A stretch of 64,000 bases of DNA, taken from NCBI GenBank assembly GCA_010015675.1, contig ML976979.1, positions 720,445 to 784,444 of the forward strand, written 5' to 3'. A program made the position numbers and the translations under genes. A model generated the notes under the pieces. The model was given only the letters and a program-made list of their open reading frames with translations. It had not been told where the DNA came from and ran no database searches. The stretch is from Byssothecium circinans (lineage: Eukaryota; Ascomycota; Dothideomycetes; Pleosporales; Massarinaceae). Below are positions 1 through 12,386 of this stretch, in pieces. Numbering within the stretch: the first letter of the stretch is position 1; every line of letters begins with the position of its first letter.

Positions 1-1517
1 CTTCCCCGTTAACTCCAACACCAACACTTCCACCACCACCTATTATTCGCTCAGAACACGGGGGCTTCGACTGCCGAGGAACGCCCCGAGCTTTGCAGAC
101 GAGATGTCGCGATGGGACTACGACTCGCTAGCTCGCTCGAGTGCTGTTGTGAGAGAGCGCCACAGCGAGGAGACAGGCGGGAGGCGGGTTGAACTCGGCC
201 AGTACGCCCGCTGGATGGCGTTGACGCAAAGCTTGGCTATAAAATAAGCCACGCCACGAGTCTTGAACGACGTGCGAGCGCCCTGCTCCGACGACCTGCG
301 AAGACGGGGGACTGGTATCCTTCAGCCCTGAGTCCCGGCTTCATGTCTACGACGCTCCACTCCTGACGATCAGACGCACATCTACAGCGCAGAAGGCAGC
401 ACGGGGCGAACGGATCGGGGCAAAAGGCACTACTCAGAGAAAATACAAAGGCGCAAGTTTCCTCGTGCGGGATGAGATCCGCGATCAGTGGCTCGTTACT
501 CCATGGTGCCCGGCCAGAAGAGCTAGTCAAACCACACCAAAAGACCTCCGGCGCCGAACCCAGCAAGCAGGTATCCAATTATTCCAATAGTCTGGACGTT
601 CAAGGTACGAAGCGCAGTGCAGGAGAAAGAGCGGGAACGCTAGAAATTCAAATTATCCGACTGGGGCGAATTTGTCTTCCAATGCGCGGTGGCTTTCTTT
701 CCTTTCCTTCCCTTGCCTTCTTTTAGACTTTCTCTCCTGCATCTGCCGGACCTATTGTAGGGAAGCGTGAATTGAAGGCGAACTGCCATCGTCCCTCGTC
801 CCTCGTCCCTCGGTTCTTCCCTGCACATCGTCGCCTTTGAAACATCTTCTTTCGCACCCTGCACTCGCACCTACACCCCTGATCACCACCAGCGCCCTAT
901 CATTATCACTACACCTCCACCCTCATCCACAGATACGATCCGATCGCTGCGCATCAAAACAAAAAACCGTGGACCCCTCTATTTACAGGACAATATTCCC
1001 ACCATCCACTCCACCTAACCTCATCGCCTCGGCAGACGGTACCGAAATCCCCAAACCGAAGAGTCGAAGACCCCAGTGCCCTCTATCTCTGACGCAAACA
1101 CGACACAGACGTCGTTGCACAGTGCGCATACTGGCACACGGGTCTACACTCACCCTTCTCACGCCATCGGCCCTATTTCGCCCAAACCTTATTATCGATC
1201 AAAATCACACCTCCTACCCTTGTACACTAAACCACTGGAGCGACACGCGGTACAGAGCGGAATATTTCCTTATTCTGGGCACGTTGTAGCTTTTGCCGCA
1301 CGCGACGGCTCGGGTGGACGTAAGCGTTCTTTTTGGTCCAAGACGTGTGCCGTCTGTCACTCATCTGTACACGACATACATATAGCCGATCACTCCACTC
1401 CTTGACAACGTCCTACGATACCGAACGAACGGAGCGCAGCATAACGTCAAAGAGGCCTGGGCGCCTTGAATTAATTGATCGACCCTTGATTTCCCAGTAC
1501 TCTGTCTGCATGGAGAT
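1..1517. other. No supported gene; upstream region of the rhodopsin-domain gene
   Basis: Several short open frames occur on both strands but none shows a recognisable domain, splice pattern or coding bias. The C-rich stretch at about 840-1080 looks like fungal promoter or 5' leader sequence. I see nothing else that can be supported here. Confidence 0.5.
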
Positions 1518-2967
1518 ATGTCTGCCCTGGAGCCTGAGTCTGGGATTTGGTATGCGACATGTTGGTTGGTGACTTTGACGCGGATGCTGTCAAGGAGACT
1601 GCATGCTGGTTCATGGAGTGCGCTCAAGTTGGATGACTATCTCATCTGTGTGGCCATGGTAAGTCTTTACTCCTCATTTCTCATCCCGTTTATCTATCCA
1701 TCGTATGCAGTGGACTAATTCGATCATGAAATCAGGGCACGTTGACTGTGCTCATGACCGTCATGCACATCGTTGTGACGTCTTCCAGCAACCTCATCCC
1801 GCCGGGTACAGATGTAACAAAGTTCACCCAGCACGAGGTTCAGTTGAGGATATACGGATCGAAACTCGTGCTGGTGGTTGAGCAGATGCAGATCTGCACG
1901 ATTTGGTTGGTGAAAGCTTGTCTGTTGCTGATGTATTGGCGGATGACGTATGTTACACCTTTCTTTCCTCCTTCTCTACCTCCGGCAAAGATGCTTATAT
2001 GTACTTTCAGGGCGATGTTACCGCAGCACAAACTCGTGCTCGTTGTCGCAGCCTACACTGCCGTCGGATTCGTAGGTCTTCTCAACGCTGCTTCGTGCGT
2101 GCTCGCCAGCTGACAGAGTGGTCAGGTCGTCATGGAGATTCTCTACCTCGGTGTCTGGTGTCGTCCGTTCAACCAGTACTGGGCGGTACCCACATCCATA
2201 CAATGCGCCGCAGCCACAAATCATCTGATCACCAACGCCGTAATCAACCTCTCGTCCGACTTGATGATCATTAGTCTCCCTATGCCCCTCCTCTTTCGAG
2301 TGAAGCTACCATTGAAGAAGAAGTTGGTCTTGGGCGGGATATTCGCAATCGGTGCATTCAATGTGAGTCGGCGGCCGTCTTACCACGCAACGTCCCTTCT
2401 ATATACATGAGGGGAGCACTCACTGACTTCTCCTAGGTCGTCGCTGCTGTCCTCAACAAGTATTACTCCTTTTCCAACCCCTTTGGCAGCGAATGGCCCG
2501 AATGGTACCTTCGCGAATCTTATACGGCACTCTTATGCGCGAACCTTCCTCTCACATACCCGCTCATCCAACGCATCTTCAAGCTAAGAAACTGGTCTCA
2601 TAACTCGTATGGCGGTGACTACCTTTCTGGCACGCGAAACCGACAGACCACACGGTCCGGCTTACGCTCGCAACACAAGTCCACCCTCGGGTCGACGAAT
2701 AAAATGCCACAAATAGGCATCTCGAAGACAGTCAGCGTAAACGTAAGAAACTCCTACGGAGGAGCGGATCTGCATCCGACAGAGAGCGAAGAGAGGATAA
2801 ACGTACCGAATGTACCGAAGATGTATGGTGAGGGCGAATTTGGGCAGACCTCATGGGTCACTGGGCCCATCGAAATGGACGAGATGAGTCCGACCTCAAC
2901 AAGTAGTCGGAAGAAGGATGGTAGCGTGGGGACTCGCAGCCTAACGAGTTTGGAAGAGAGACGTTAG
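1518..2967 (+). CDS. Rhodopsin-domain integral membrane protein (fungal)
   Basis: Spliced model: exons 1518-1658, 1736-1947, 2011-2071, 2126-2362 and 2437-2967, giving 393 aa. All four introns have GT-AG ends and the phases agree. The product has repeated hydrophobic segments across residues 1-270 and a polar Ser/Thr/Lys-rich cytoplasmic tail. It carries signatures of the fungal rhodopsin-domain family (satratoxin SC4-like): an early LDDY motif after the first helix, a W-C-x-P motif in a loop, and a conserved segment reading SSDLMIISLPMP. These proteins are plasma- or endomembrane proteins of mostly unknown function, expanded in Pezizomycotina and related to Pth11-like receptors. The next ATG upstream (1510) is in another frame and short, so 1518 is preferred, although the N terminus is short for the family and could lack a first helix. 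No secondary-metabolite genes flank it, so a metabolite role is not implied. Confidence 0.85.
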
Positions 2968-3047
2968 TGGACTTTCGAATTATTTCCCTGCATACAAGAT
3001 TTGGCTTCTGCGCGATGAACATGAACGATGACATCTGGTGATACTGC

Positions 3048-5707
3048 TCAGAAAGTCGACCACGCATGCCGTTGTGTGGTTTCTTTTCCCTCAGCCATGT
3101 TGGTGTTTGCAGTTGAGCTCGCGGTAGCGACGGGAACGAGTGACTCTTCCATGGCTTCTCCATGGCCATTCTGCGATTGTTAGTCTCGTCCCAACCCGTT
3201 CTACACGTACCGATTCACTAACCGAGTTATGATACTCTAGCTTTTCTCGGCTTGGGTAAACCTTCACACAGCCCTCTACCACACATCGGAAGTACCTCTC
3301 ATCCGCTTCAGAAATCTCCATCGCGCGATCGTACAACTGTCTTCCTTCTTTCCTGTCTGCTGCTTCAAAAGGTTCGGAACCGCCATTCACATCGCAGCAG
3401 AAAGCGCGAAATGGAATATTAATACTGACGGTGGCTGCAGTCGGGCGCTTAGTGGGATGCTTTGAAAGCATGAGTGCGACGAGCTCAGTTATATGCGAGT
3501 GTTCTGTATCGGACTCGAAGCCATAAGTCGTCAGTGATAGGTTGCGAAGCCATTTGCGAATCTGATTTGAACAAGCTGCGTAGGATCGATCAGCTGGATT
3601 GGCCTGTCGTATAGCATGTAGTAGGTCTAAGTTCGAGGTGGTTGGGTCAAGATCATTAGCGAGGACGGCAATCATTTCAGCGTATACGGCGCCTAGGGAG
3701 AATATGTCCGCCTTCTGGTCACGGCGCTCTTGAGCGATGACTTCTGGGGCAGCGTACGCCTTTGTATATGCTGTGGGAGATTCGGTGTCGCAATCATCTA
3801 TCGAGCGATAGGATCGCGCAATCCCGAAATCTGCGACATAGATTTTGTATTTGCCTTGGTTGCAGATGCTGCTATTTCGCATGTCTCTGATCAGAAGATT
3901 CTTCGGCTTAATGTCCATGTGCTTCATGGCATTTTCGTGGATGTAAGTCAGCGCTTTAGCAAGGCACCTGATGAACGTCGAAATGGAGCATAGGCGAGAT
4001 GCTTGCTCTTCGCCTGTTGCATCGTTGTCCAACGATCCATCTTGAAGTGATTCGAGGAAGACATCCAGTGTATAGTCAGCCACTGGATAGAGCAGGATCG
4101 ATAACGTTCGTGGAAGGGTGTACGTGCCCACAACACGAATTATATGCGAATGACTCAGCCGTTGCAGGTGTTCGACCTCTTTCATGACCTCCTCTTTCTT
4201 CAACCTTCTGCTTACTTGCACCGTCTTTCGCGCAAGCCGAATCCGCCGACAACGCACACTTTCGACGAGAGCTGTAGCGCTATGACCTAGAGCCCGCTCA
4301 AGCTTCAAAGGTATGTGCGATTCGTCAGCAGCGTCGAACTCAGCATGCTGACCTCTCCCTGACCAATCCATCTCTTCAAACGGTGTCGGTATGAGTCCTT
4401 TCTCGCGGAGGTATTCGCTCCATGCGGATGTTGTGCTGTTTTGAAGTAAGCGGCCAATGAAGATGCAGGACATATGTGGTTCATGTAAACGGAAGAGAGA
4501 GCTTCCCCCAAAGCTTAAGATGAAGCTCATGCCACACGTTCAGAGTGATCAAGAACCACAGCAAACAGTTGGCGTACGAGAACGGATGAAAGTTGATCTC
4601 TTACCTAGGCTGGGCTGGTAAGATTTTTTGATAGCCCTCGGGCGTGCAGAACACGGTACCACCACTCATTATCGAGGGAGGCGTGTTGAATTGCTCGAAA
4701 CCAGAAGCAATGGACGATTGCGGACGGGTTCCCAATATGTCATCACGACCCTGCACCTTGTGCTTCAAGCGAGATGCAATTGTTGGGATAGGACGGCCAC
4801 GCTTCGTCATGCCACTGCGGCTAGCTTGGTATCCACCATCTTCGCTGAAGGTAGAGAGATCAGAAGCTGTTCGTTGCACACGACTAAAGCTTCCTTCTGG
4901 GGAAGACTGTTGTGTTGATGAGGGCTGAAATGCCGGCTCAGGAAGAGTGGCAGCAGGGCTGTGTGACTGCCATCCGCCACGCAGGTACTCAAGCACCCAA
5001 TCGGACGTTGTTTTATCCTTGTTCAATGGATACCATAGCTGTGTTGGCGGAGAAGTGACAGGAGGTTCGTAGAACAAGATTGCATTGTGAGCCTCCTCGC
5101 TTTCATCAGTCAGGTCATGGGATGTCTGAGAAACGATCTCAGATGATGCTTGGCTACTATGACTTCTAACGGAGCTGGCAAGAAGTTCAGACGCCCTGGA
5201 TCCGGAGCTTGGAGTGGATGCGAGTCGGACCGAGTGACCATAACCAGGGGGCACAAGGGTGTCGTTGGGTACAGCTGAAGCTGAGGCTGGATAGCTTATG
5301 GATGCTTCGTCAACGTCGGCGAGCCGGCTCACAAGCTCATACAGCAGGTTGACAGCTTCCTCATATCTCGCAGTGCTGTCACCTTTGAGGATTGACTCGA
5401 CACTAATCGCGCCGTCAATGGTACGCCAAGGTTTTGTGCTATTCTCTGTCTCCTGTCCCCCGAGTGCGTATAGTTGTGCGGCTCTTATGTCATCGGATGC
5501 GCGGCGCATCGACTCGAGCAATTCGGCGGTGGAACAACGAAGCTTCCTTCGCGTCCATGGCAAAGGAGATTGGGTGCGGCGCTCGATCCAGTCTACAAAG
5601 TCCTTGATCGTCAGGTAGTACTGCTGGAATTCCCACTGCTGGTGCCTTGAGAGTTCAGTTCCGGTCTCTCGGTCGTAAGGCTGAAAGCTGGTGAAAGTGC
5701 GGCGCAT
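3048..5707 (-). CDS. Protein kinase-like protein with long N-terminal region and C-terminal C2H2 zinc finger
   Basis: Two open frames (5707-4605 and about 4525-3223) join through an intron starting with GTAAGA at 4604. Acceptors at 4526 (GAG) or 4514 (AAG) both keep the frame. A second intron, 3222-3171 (52 nt, with a CTAAC branch site), removes the ending of the unspliced frame, and a last exon runs 3170-3048, giving about 838-842 aa. Residues 1-365 are polar and Ser-rich with no recognised domain. The kinase domain spans about 445-760. It has an LGHSATALV nucleotide loop, a lysine in LARKTV, a catalytic loop HMDIKPKNL (HMD in place of HRD), DFGIA and APEV. Splicing the last intron completes a C-x4-C-x12-H-x4-H finger at about 780-806, which the unspliced frame would leave unfinished. 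The partner and substrate are unknown. If the first intron is wrong, the two halves would be separate genes 70 bp apart. Confidence 0.75.
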
Positions 5708-6988
5708 CGTCGTATGCTTGTAGAGGACCCATGGAGTTCGGGTGTCGATGGTCAGACTGTGTGGGGAAATGACAGAAAGAGAGAGTTTTCTTTGCTATTG
5801 CATGTTGTCAGTGAGACCGTGAGCAGCGTGAAGTCTCCTCTCGTCATCTCGTCGAGGCTGAGCGGGGTCACGAAGATGGAGCAGGTGCATTCGTGCTTAA
5901 GCGATGAACACAGCCACAGACGCCACAGACGCCACATTTTGATATTTCCATGTCTTTTGGTATTTCCCGTGCACTGCAGCATGTCGGTTTCTGTCTTGCG
6001 GCTATCTATCAACTAAGACTGTTCAAGATATTGATAACGTCCAAGATAAGCATTCACAGGAGTACCTCTAGCTGGAAGAGGCTAGCGTGTCCACTCGCTC
6101 GTGAGTCCTTCCAAGTGCTTCCGCGCCATCCCACATTAAACCGACCATCCAATCCTCGAAGACGTAGCGCAAAATCACGCATGCCTCAGAAGCACCGCGC
6201 ATACCGTGTTTATAATTGACAACGCCATCTCTAGGGTCGGCAAATGTCGCATGAAACGGACTATCACGGCAAGGCCCCCTGCTTCCTGCGTGGACGAATT
6301 AGCGGTCCCCGGCATATTCAATTCGAAACGATCGCCCATGCATCATGCCTCGTGTTGCAAAACTGACTTGACGTCTTGTTTGAAACGCTGTCGGTGACAA
6401 GTTACAAAGATGTCTTCGCTTCGGATACCAAGGAGTGCCTGGGACCATCAAATAACTGTTAGCTCATCATGATTCACGCCTTCACAAACTGACATGTGTT
6501 GGGCATGTTCAAGAATAAGAGGAAATTTCCGCATATGGCGTCAGCGGCACCTCAACAGTGGAAAGATGGCCCCGCGCTCTGCCTTGTAAGCCAAAAATCC
6601 CCCTTCACACAAGGAATCTCGATTTATGTTTCACCAACCGAGCACGATTGGGACCTAAAAGAGTTAACTTGCCCTGTATTAGCGTCTTGTTTTAGATCCA
6701 GACTTTCGTGATTGTGGGTCCCGTAGAAGCGGCACCTTGACGAAGGATCGGGCCAAACATGTCATGGCGTCGTGGGATCTCTTTCTCCATACAAGATGTT
6801 AGGAACCCCTTTGCTCGTGTGCTGTACGGTCTGCTTAGGACAACTTATTTGGTCTGTGATTGACGGTGGGCGAAGCGCTGGTTGACTACGCCTGTGGAGA
6901 AACGAAAGCCGTATTTCCTATTACCACATTTACGCCCTAATCAACGTTGGCTCGGGAAGCCTGAACCACTGGACTGGATCCCTAATAC
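5708..6988. other. Intergenic, divergent promoter region; no gene seen
   Basis: This lies between the divergent kinase-like gene and the membrane-protein gene. Only short unsupported frames are present. Confidence 0.5.
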
Positions 6989-8574
6989 TTGGGACATGAG
7001 ATAAGTACGAGGTACTACAGCATCTTGTGTCACACGGCTTTTGCGATGACGGGTATGGAATATGGAGCTGCCTATGCACCCGCGAGGCTCGAGGACGACA
7101 GGCGTGCTTCTCAGTATCAGGCGTACTGCCCTACACATCAACGGAGCAGCCCATCGAAAGACTTACTCAAAAGCAATCGGTCCTCCGAAGTCTCGGCAGA
7201 CTCGTTATATGTCGCTCCAGAGGATATCAGGCACTCTGAAGATTCCGCGATAAACCGACCACCATCATGGATCATATCAGCTATCCACTTGCAAGAGTCG
7301 CTGCCTCCGCAGTCGCTTGCAGCAAAGGTACCAACGCCCGAACCTTCACCCGGCATGAGACCTTCGATCTTTGGTACAAGAAATTTCCCTCAAGAACCAT
7401 ATCAGGAGTCCGTCGCCTGGGCAAATTCGACAAATTTTGTTAGAAATAGTTCAGCAAATATCACCTCACCGCCAGACCAGAACCCGACTTGTGAGGCATT
7501 TCACGGGCACACGCGAGGACCTTCCGTCTTCACTCTCCGGGAGCACGACATGAATCACCCTAGAAAAGATTCTCGACAGTATTTCCGACATCCGCGACGC
7601 ATACTAGAGCCTTGGAAGATGGGCATTTGGAGAAGGTTTCCCGCCCGGGGTTTCGGAGCTCTGCTCATGATAGTACTTCGTAAGTAGTAGCATTGCTTTG
7701 ATGGGGATATAAGTTGATGACTGTGCAGTAACTGGCGCCTCTGCTGGTATTATCCTATCCAGCCATGGCCGGGCCATAGACGAGTGGAAGATTGGACGCG
7801 ATAATGCCCAAGCCAGCGTTTACATCTCGGTATTCGAGATGATAATGAACTTTCTAACACTATCTGCATTGGTCGATGGCATGGTCATGAAGTATTGGCG
7901 CCAGATGCTGCATGGTACTACCGTAAGCATTGTCTCGCGCTGCACTGTTTATACCGTCACAGTTCAAAAGTGTTGCCACACTTCTATTCTGATACGATAG
8001 ACTGCGTACTAATCTTTACAGCTTTCTGCTATGCACGATACCTTCCTGTCAGTGCAGCTCTGGCCAGCTATCAAGAGAGTCGCAACACTGCGCTTCAACA
8101 AGGTGGCAATTGGTAAGTCACCTACTCTACATCCTCCATCTTCACCGACATGTACTGACAACATCTCCAGCCTGCGTCTTCTCCTCCCTGTCGTTCCTCC
8201 GTGGCCCTCTCTTCCAACGCTCCCTAACCTTCTCCCCAACGACTAAAACATATACCATCTCCCCCGGGCCCCTCGCCGTCGGCATCTCCCTCTCTATTTC
8301 CTCCGTCATAGCCACCATACCGCTTTACTACGGCTACTGGGAACTAGGCCGCACCGTCAGTCTCAACCCGCTCGAACTCGCCAAAGCCTTTGGCGCACCG
8401 CTACTTAGGGGTCTCGATGGGAACGCAACGCCGGAAATGATCACAGTGGAGAGGGGCGGCATGAGCATCAAGTATGGGGCTTTGGAGAGGTATGGGGAGG
8501 GCAAGGACCTGAGGGTTGAAGAGATGAGTAGGACGACTGTTAGGACGCCTTGGGAGGGTGAGATTTTTGGGTGA
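6989..8574 (+). CDS. Multi-pass membrane protein of unknown function
   Basis: Spliced model: exons 6989-7679, 7729-7922, 8022-8112 and 8171-8574, giving 459 aa, with all introns GT-AG and in phase. The first about 200 residues are polar and low in predicted structure. Hydrophobic segments follow at the end of exon 1 into exon 2 (FGALLMIVL then TGASAGIIL), in exon 2 (MIMNFLTLSALV), and in exon 4 near SISSVIATIPLYYGYW. The layout (a polar leader, a pair of helices, an RGPL-x-QR segment, a late helix, then a short Gly/Glu-rich tail) resembles a large uncharacterised group of Pezizomycotina membrane proteins comparable in topology to DUF3176 proteins. I cannot assign a function. An in-frame ATG at 7046 is an alternative start. 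Confidence 0.75.
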
Positions 8575-10553
8575 TTTTGGGTGAGGGGTGGGAAATCGAT
8601 TTAATTCTTCGTGCAGGGTATTATTTTTGCAGCATCTTATGATCGTACTACTACGTTCATAGGGATAAGTCGAACCGTCCTCCTTGAACAAGGCAGATAC
8701 TGGTGGCATCGTGGAACTCATCCCATCCTCTTCACACGAGAAACATCTCGAGAGACAAAGCAAGCCAAAGCCTTAGTGAACTTGCAACTTATGCACTGTA
8801 TAGCGGGGCTGCCTTCGCGAGCTTCTCAGAAGATGACTTGTGGCTCCTCCCTCCCGAGATCTCAATAACGGCGAAGCCCCATTTCATCATTCCAAAACCC
8901 ACACATCTCAATAATCAAACGTCCGTGCAACCAATATTCAGCACCAGGACTTTGCAGGGCCCACAGACAGTGCCCCATCAGCCACGCAAAGGCGTATCTC
9001 ATATGTCATGCGAGGTAGTTTGATCCGTCGCACCGTGCGGAAGAGAAAACTAGAAGCAAAAACATGAGGGATGTTTATGCCCAGCCGAGCAGTCGGACCA
9101 GCAAAAATAGTGGTACTGAGTGGAAACGATGATGATGATGATGCTAGTCATCATTCGTCTTCATCTCAGTCACTGTTACTGTTACCGTGTGGAACATAAA
9201 AGCATGGCATGCATTGCGCCTGTCTTCACCGTATTTTATGTTCCCCAACAGCTGCATATTCATAAGCCTTTGTATTTTGCGTTTTAACACGGTTCATTGA
9301 AAGGATTTACGTGCGCCATCTATGCGAGGAAAGAAGATGAGAAGGAGGAATTATAGGAACTATTTATATCTGGATCGGCATCGCGGATCCCTTCACCGAC
9401 ACTGCACTTAGATCTACGGGGAGAAAGTGGTGATGCCCACTATCAACAACATCAGCTTCACCACCACCACCTCCTCCTCAAGTACATGAGAATAACACAC
9501 CGAGCCTTTTCAACGTTACGAAGCCTGGTAGACACTCACTCCATGCTAATCTCATGTACCCTAGACCTCCGACCACAAATCCGCCGCACATAGAAAACGT
9601 GTCTCATAGTCTCCGATCCACACCAACACAGGCACAAAACCCACATTGTTGGTATCGCTGCCGGTTTCAGTCACCAGTCCCCAAAGAACCATGAGTGTGA
9701 AGAGAAAAGAAAGAAGACGAAGCGACCAAGTGGTGGAGGGCGGTATTTATATCCAGCGCGACAAAATCGACACATATCAGCAGTTGCGCTGTTTTGTTTC
9801 CCGAAAGCTTTGAATACTTAAAAAGATGACTCCATGCTACACTGAGATGATCTCTGTCTTTCAGAGACTTTTGATGGGGGCAGCGGTGAGAAGAAAATGA
9901 TGATGCTGTTGAGCGCCACCAACCAAGAGAACTATATCAACATTACTGTCCGCCATCATCGATTCTATCGTTTTAAGACTTGTACTACTGTTGTACTGGA
10001 CATAGTACATACATCTACTCAGCGATGAATTCTCATCGCACTGCCTTTTGTCCAGTAACTATAAACCCCGCAACCACCTCAAACTATGGAAAGTATTCCA
10101 AAAACAACGCTTGAGGAGCAGAGAACATTCACCGCAAAACGTCTCGTTTTCGTCCTCCCAGGGGTGCCACATGAAGTCTTTCGCCAGTTGGTTTTTAGTC
10201 GCTCTCCATTCCGAAGTATTGTTCGAATTTTAGTCAACTAGGCATGACTGTGAGTGTATGCGCGTGTGGAAAGGACGAATGTAGATGGGGAGGAAAGAAG
10301 ATTTATACCTTTTCCTTTTCCCGTTGCGGAGATGGTGGGCTTGAGGTAGGGGATTGGAGGGAGATGGGATGAGAAGAAAGAATCCATCGTTGATGATAAG
10401 CCGGGACTTCGTTCCGAGGTTGATATTTTACACTCTTTTGAAGAAGAAAAAACATAGTATACACACGCCCATCTCCCTTCCTTCCTTCCCTTTCTTTCCG
10501 GTCTACAACGGCGTATTTACACTAAGCCATCTTACACTCTCCCATTTTCATTT
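8575..10553. other. Intergenic, about 2 kb; GAT microsatellite, no gene seen
   Basis: There is no coding region I can support. A short GAT trinucleotide run lies near 9130-9143. Short frames at 8611-9023 lack domain or splice support. Confidence 0.5.
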
Positions 10554-12317
10554 CTACATCCCCAGCATCTTCCCCAGCGCTTCCCCAACTTTCATTTCGC
10601 CACCGCCTTTCCCATCTCTCTTCTCGATACCCTCGTCTTTAAGATCCTCACTCCCATCAACAATCCCCCTCCCAAAAACCCTTCCCTCCCTGCTCCTTCC
10701 ACCGCCACCCTCATCCAACCACGCCTTCACCGTCCCCAAAAGCCCCTCTCTAATCTCCTTCCTCCTCTCCCTCCGCTTCAGGCTCCTCTGCCTCCTCTCC
10801 CTCGCCTGCACCAATGTCTCCACATACTCAGCGCCCCCCCTCCCCCATTTCCCTCGCTTGGACGCCACAGAACGGGCCACAGTGCGGGCCACAGTACGTT
10901 CAGCCCACCGACGATCTACCACCTGACGCACAAATGGCTTCCGTCGCTGCTTTCGCTTCTCTCTTTCACCCAAATCTTCCATCGCTCGCGTGCCTATATC
11001 CAGTTCCTCACTCTTGGTTTCAATGACCCATCGAACCCTATTATTTACCCTTAAATCGAGACTCTTCCTCCCCTTTCTATACATAAGCTGCTTCTTAGCA
11101 TCCTCCCTCTCCCAGTGATCCATCTGCCGATTCCATTTATCCACCCGTCTCGCCGCATCCGGAAGCACCAACTTTTTTAAAAGGATGTCCCTCCCCTCTA
11201 TCTCCCCCAGAGACTCTCTAATCCAGTTCCTCCGGTCTCCGGCGTCCGATGCGTCCTCGTGCGGCGCGGTACGCATACTCGGCGAGAAGAAATCTTCACT
11301 GAAATCACGGAGCGCGACGAGCTTTTCCTCCAGGGGATTGATGCCGCGGGCTAGTGGCGAGGAGCATTCATGTCGTTGGCGGGAGAGGATCATTGCGGCA
11401 AAGCAGTGGCGGAGTGAGATGTTGAGGTTGTATACGCCGATTGCGGAATTATTGGCCTCGCTGACGATGTGTGTGCGGAAACTAATGTATCTTAGAATCT
11501 GAATGATATCTCTCCTCGCCAACATGACTGTGAGTGTAATTTCCTCCACACGGGCACTGAGATGGTGGAAGACGGTCTGCGTGGCACTGTGGAGGATTTC
11601 TTGGATTTCCTTTTGCAGGGCGTAGAGTTGGGCTTCGCTTTTGAATGTTAGTGTGTTGATTTTCTTGATCCAGGTGGGGCTGAGCCGTTTGGTTTTTGGT
11701 TGCGGGGTTGGTTCGGGGTTGATAGGATATGGTGATGGGGATGGCGGAGGTCGGGTGAATGCGTTCATGTTCTGGCTGATCCTTCGTCGAATCGCATGCA
11801 TATGTGAGCGTGCCTCTGCGGTTAATTCTTGGACAAGAATGCTGCTCTGGCGTAATAGACTTGCGAAATAGGGCACTACATCTTTGATACGTCCTTCGTC
11901 TAATACAATGTAACGGACTTTGAATGGTATAGGTCTTCCTGCGTCGAGATCAGTGTGTTTTGAAGGCGTGCGAGTGTCGGGATGTTGTGGGGAATCGTGG
12001 CGGAAGCCTTGACCAGGACGGTTAGCAAGTGGTACTATGACAGGAGGTTCACGTATCCGTAATTTGTTCAAGATCTTGCGATTACGTGCCTCGCCAGGGA
12101 AGGGTTGTTTTAGTATAGAGTCAGTATGTTGCGGTGCGTTGCTTGGCATCTCCTCTAGGACATCGTCGCGTTCTTCTTCGTCTTCCATAGTCTCGCCCGG
12201 TAAAGACTCAAAACGTGGGAGCGCGAGTAGTGAAGGAACCTCATCCCCATATAATCTTTTGACCTGCAACCGTGAGTTTCTGATAATCGTGGAAACCTAA
12301 GACAAGCTCACCAGCAT
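10554..12317 (-). CDS. Hypothetical basic protein, Lys/Arg/Glu-rich C terminus
   Basis: The main exon is 12263-10554. An in-frame ATG-CTG at 12317-12312 followed by an intron 12311-12264 (48 nt, GTGAGC to TTGCAG) gives a 572-aa product. I recognise no domain. Residues 1-200 are polar, with Pro-rich patches. The middle (about 200-310) is predicted mostly helical and may form a coiled coil. The last 150 residues are highly charged (KRKQRRK, RRQRSLKRRERRKE) and then Gly-rich, as in nuclear or nucleolar proteins. The 12311 intron is preceded by an open frame back to 12360, so the coding region may continue upstream into the next gene (see findings). Confidence is good that it is coding and low for its true N terminus. 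Confidence 0.65.
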
Positions 12318-12386
12318 AGGGTGATATGGAATAGGTTGGGCTTCGAGATGATTACTTAGTGACTATCAAACTATTAGATACAAAGC

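Noticed and set aside
9131..9143. GAT repeat as a coding repeat
   Set aside because: It is a short microsatellite in non-coding sequence, with no open frame of note around it.
10354..10926. Long plus-strand frame rich in Pro, Ser and Leu
   Set aside because: It is the antisense shadow of the basic protein gene on the minus strand; its composition mirrors the C-rich strand.
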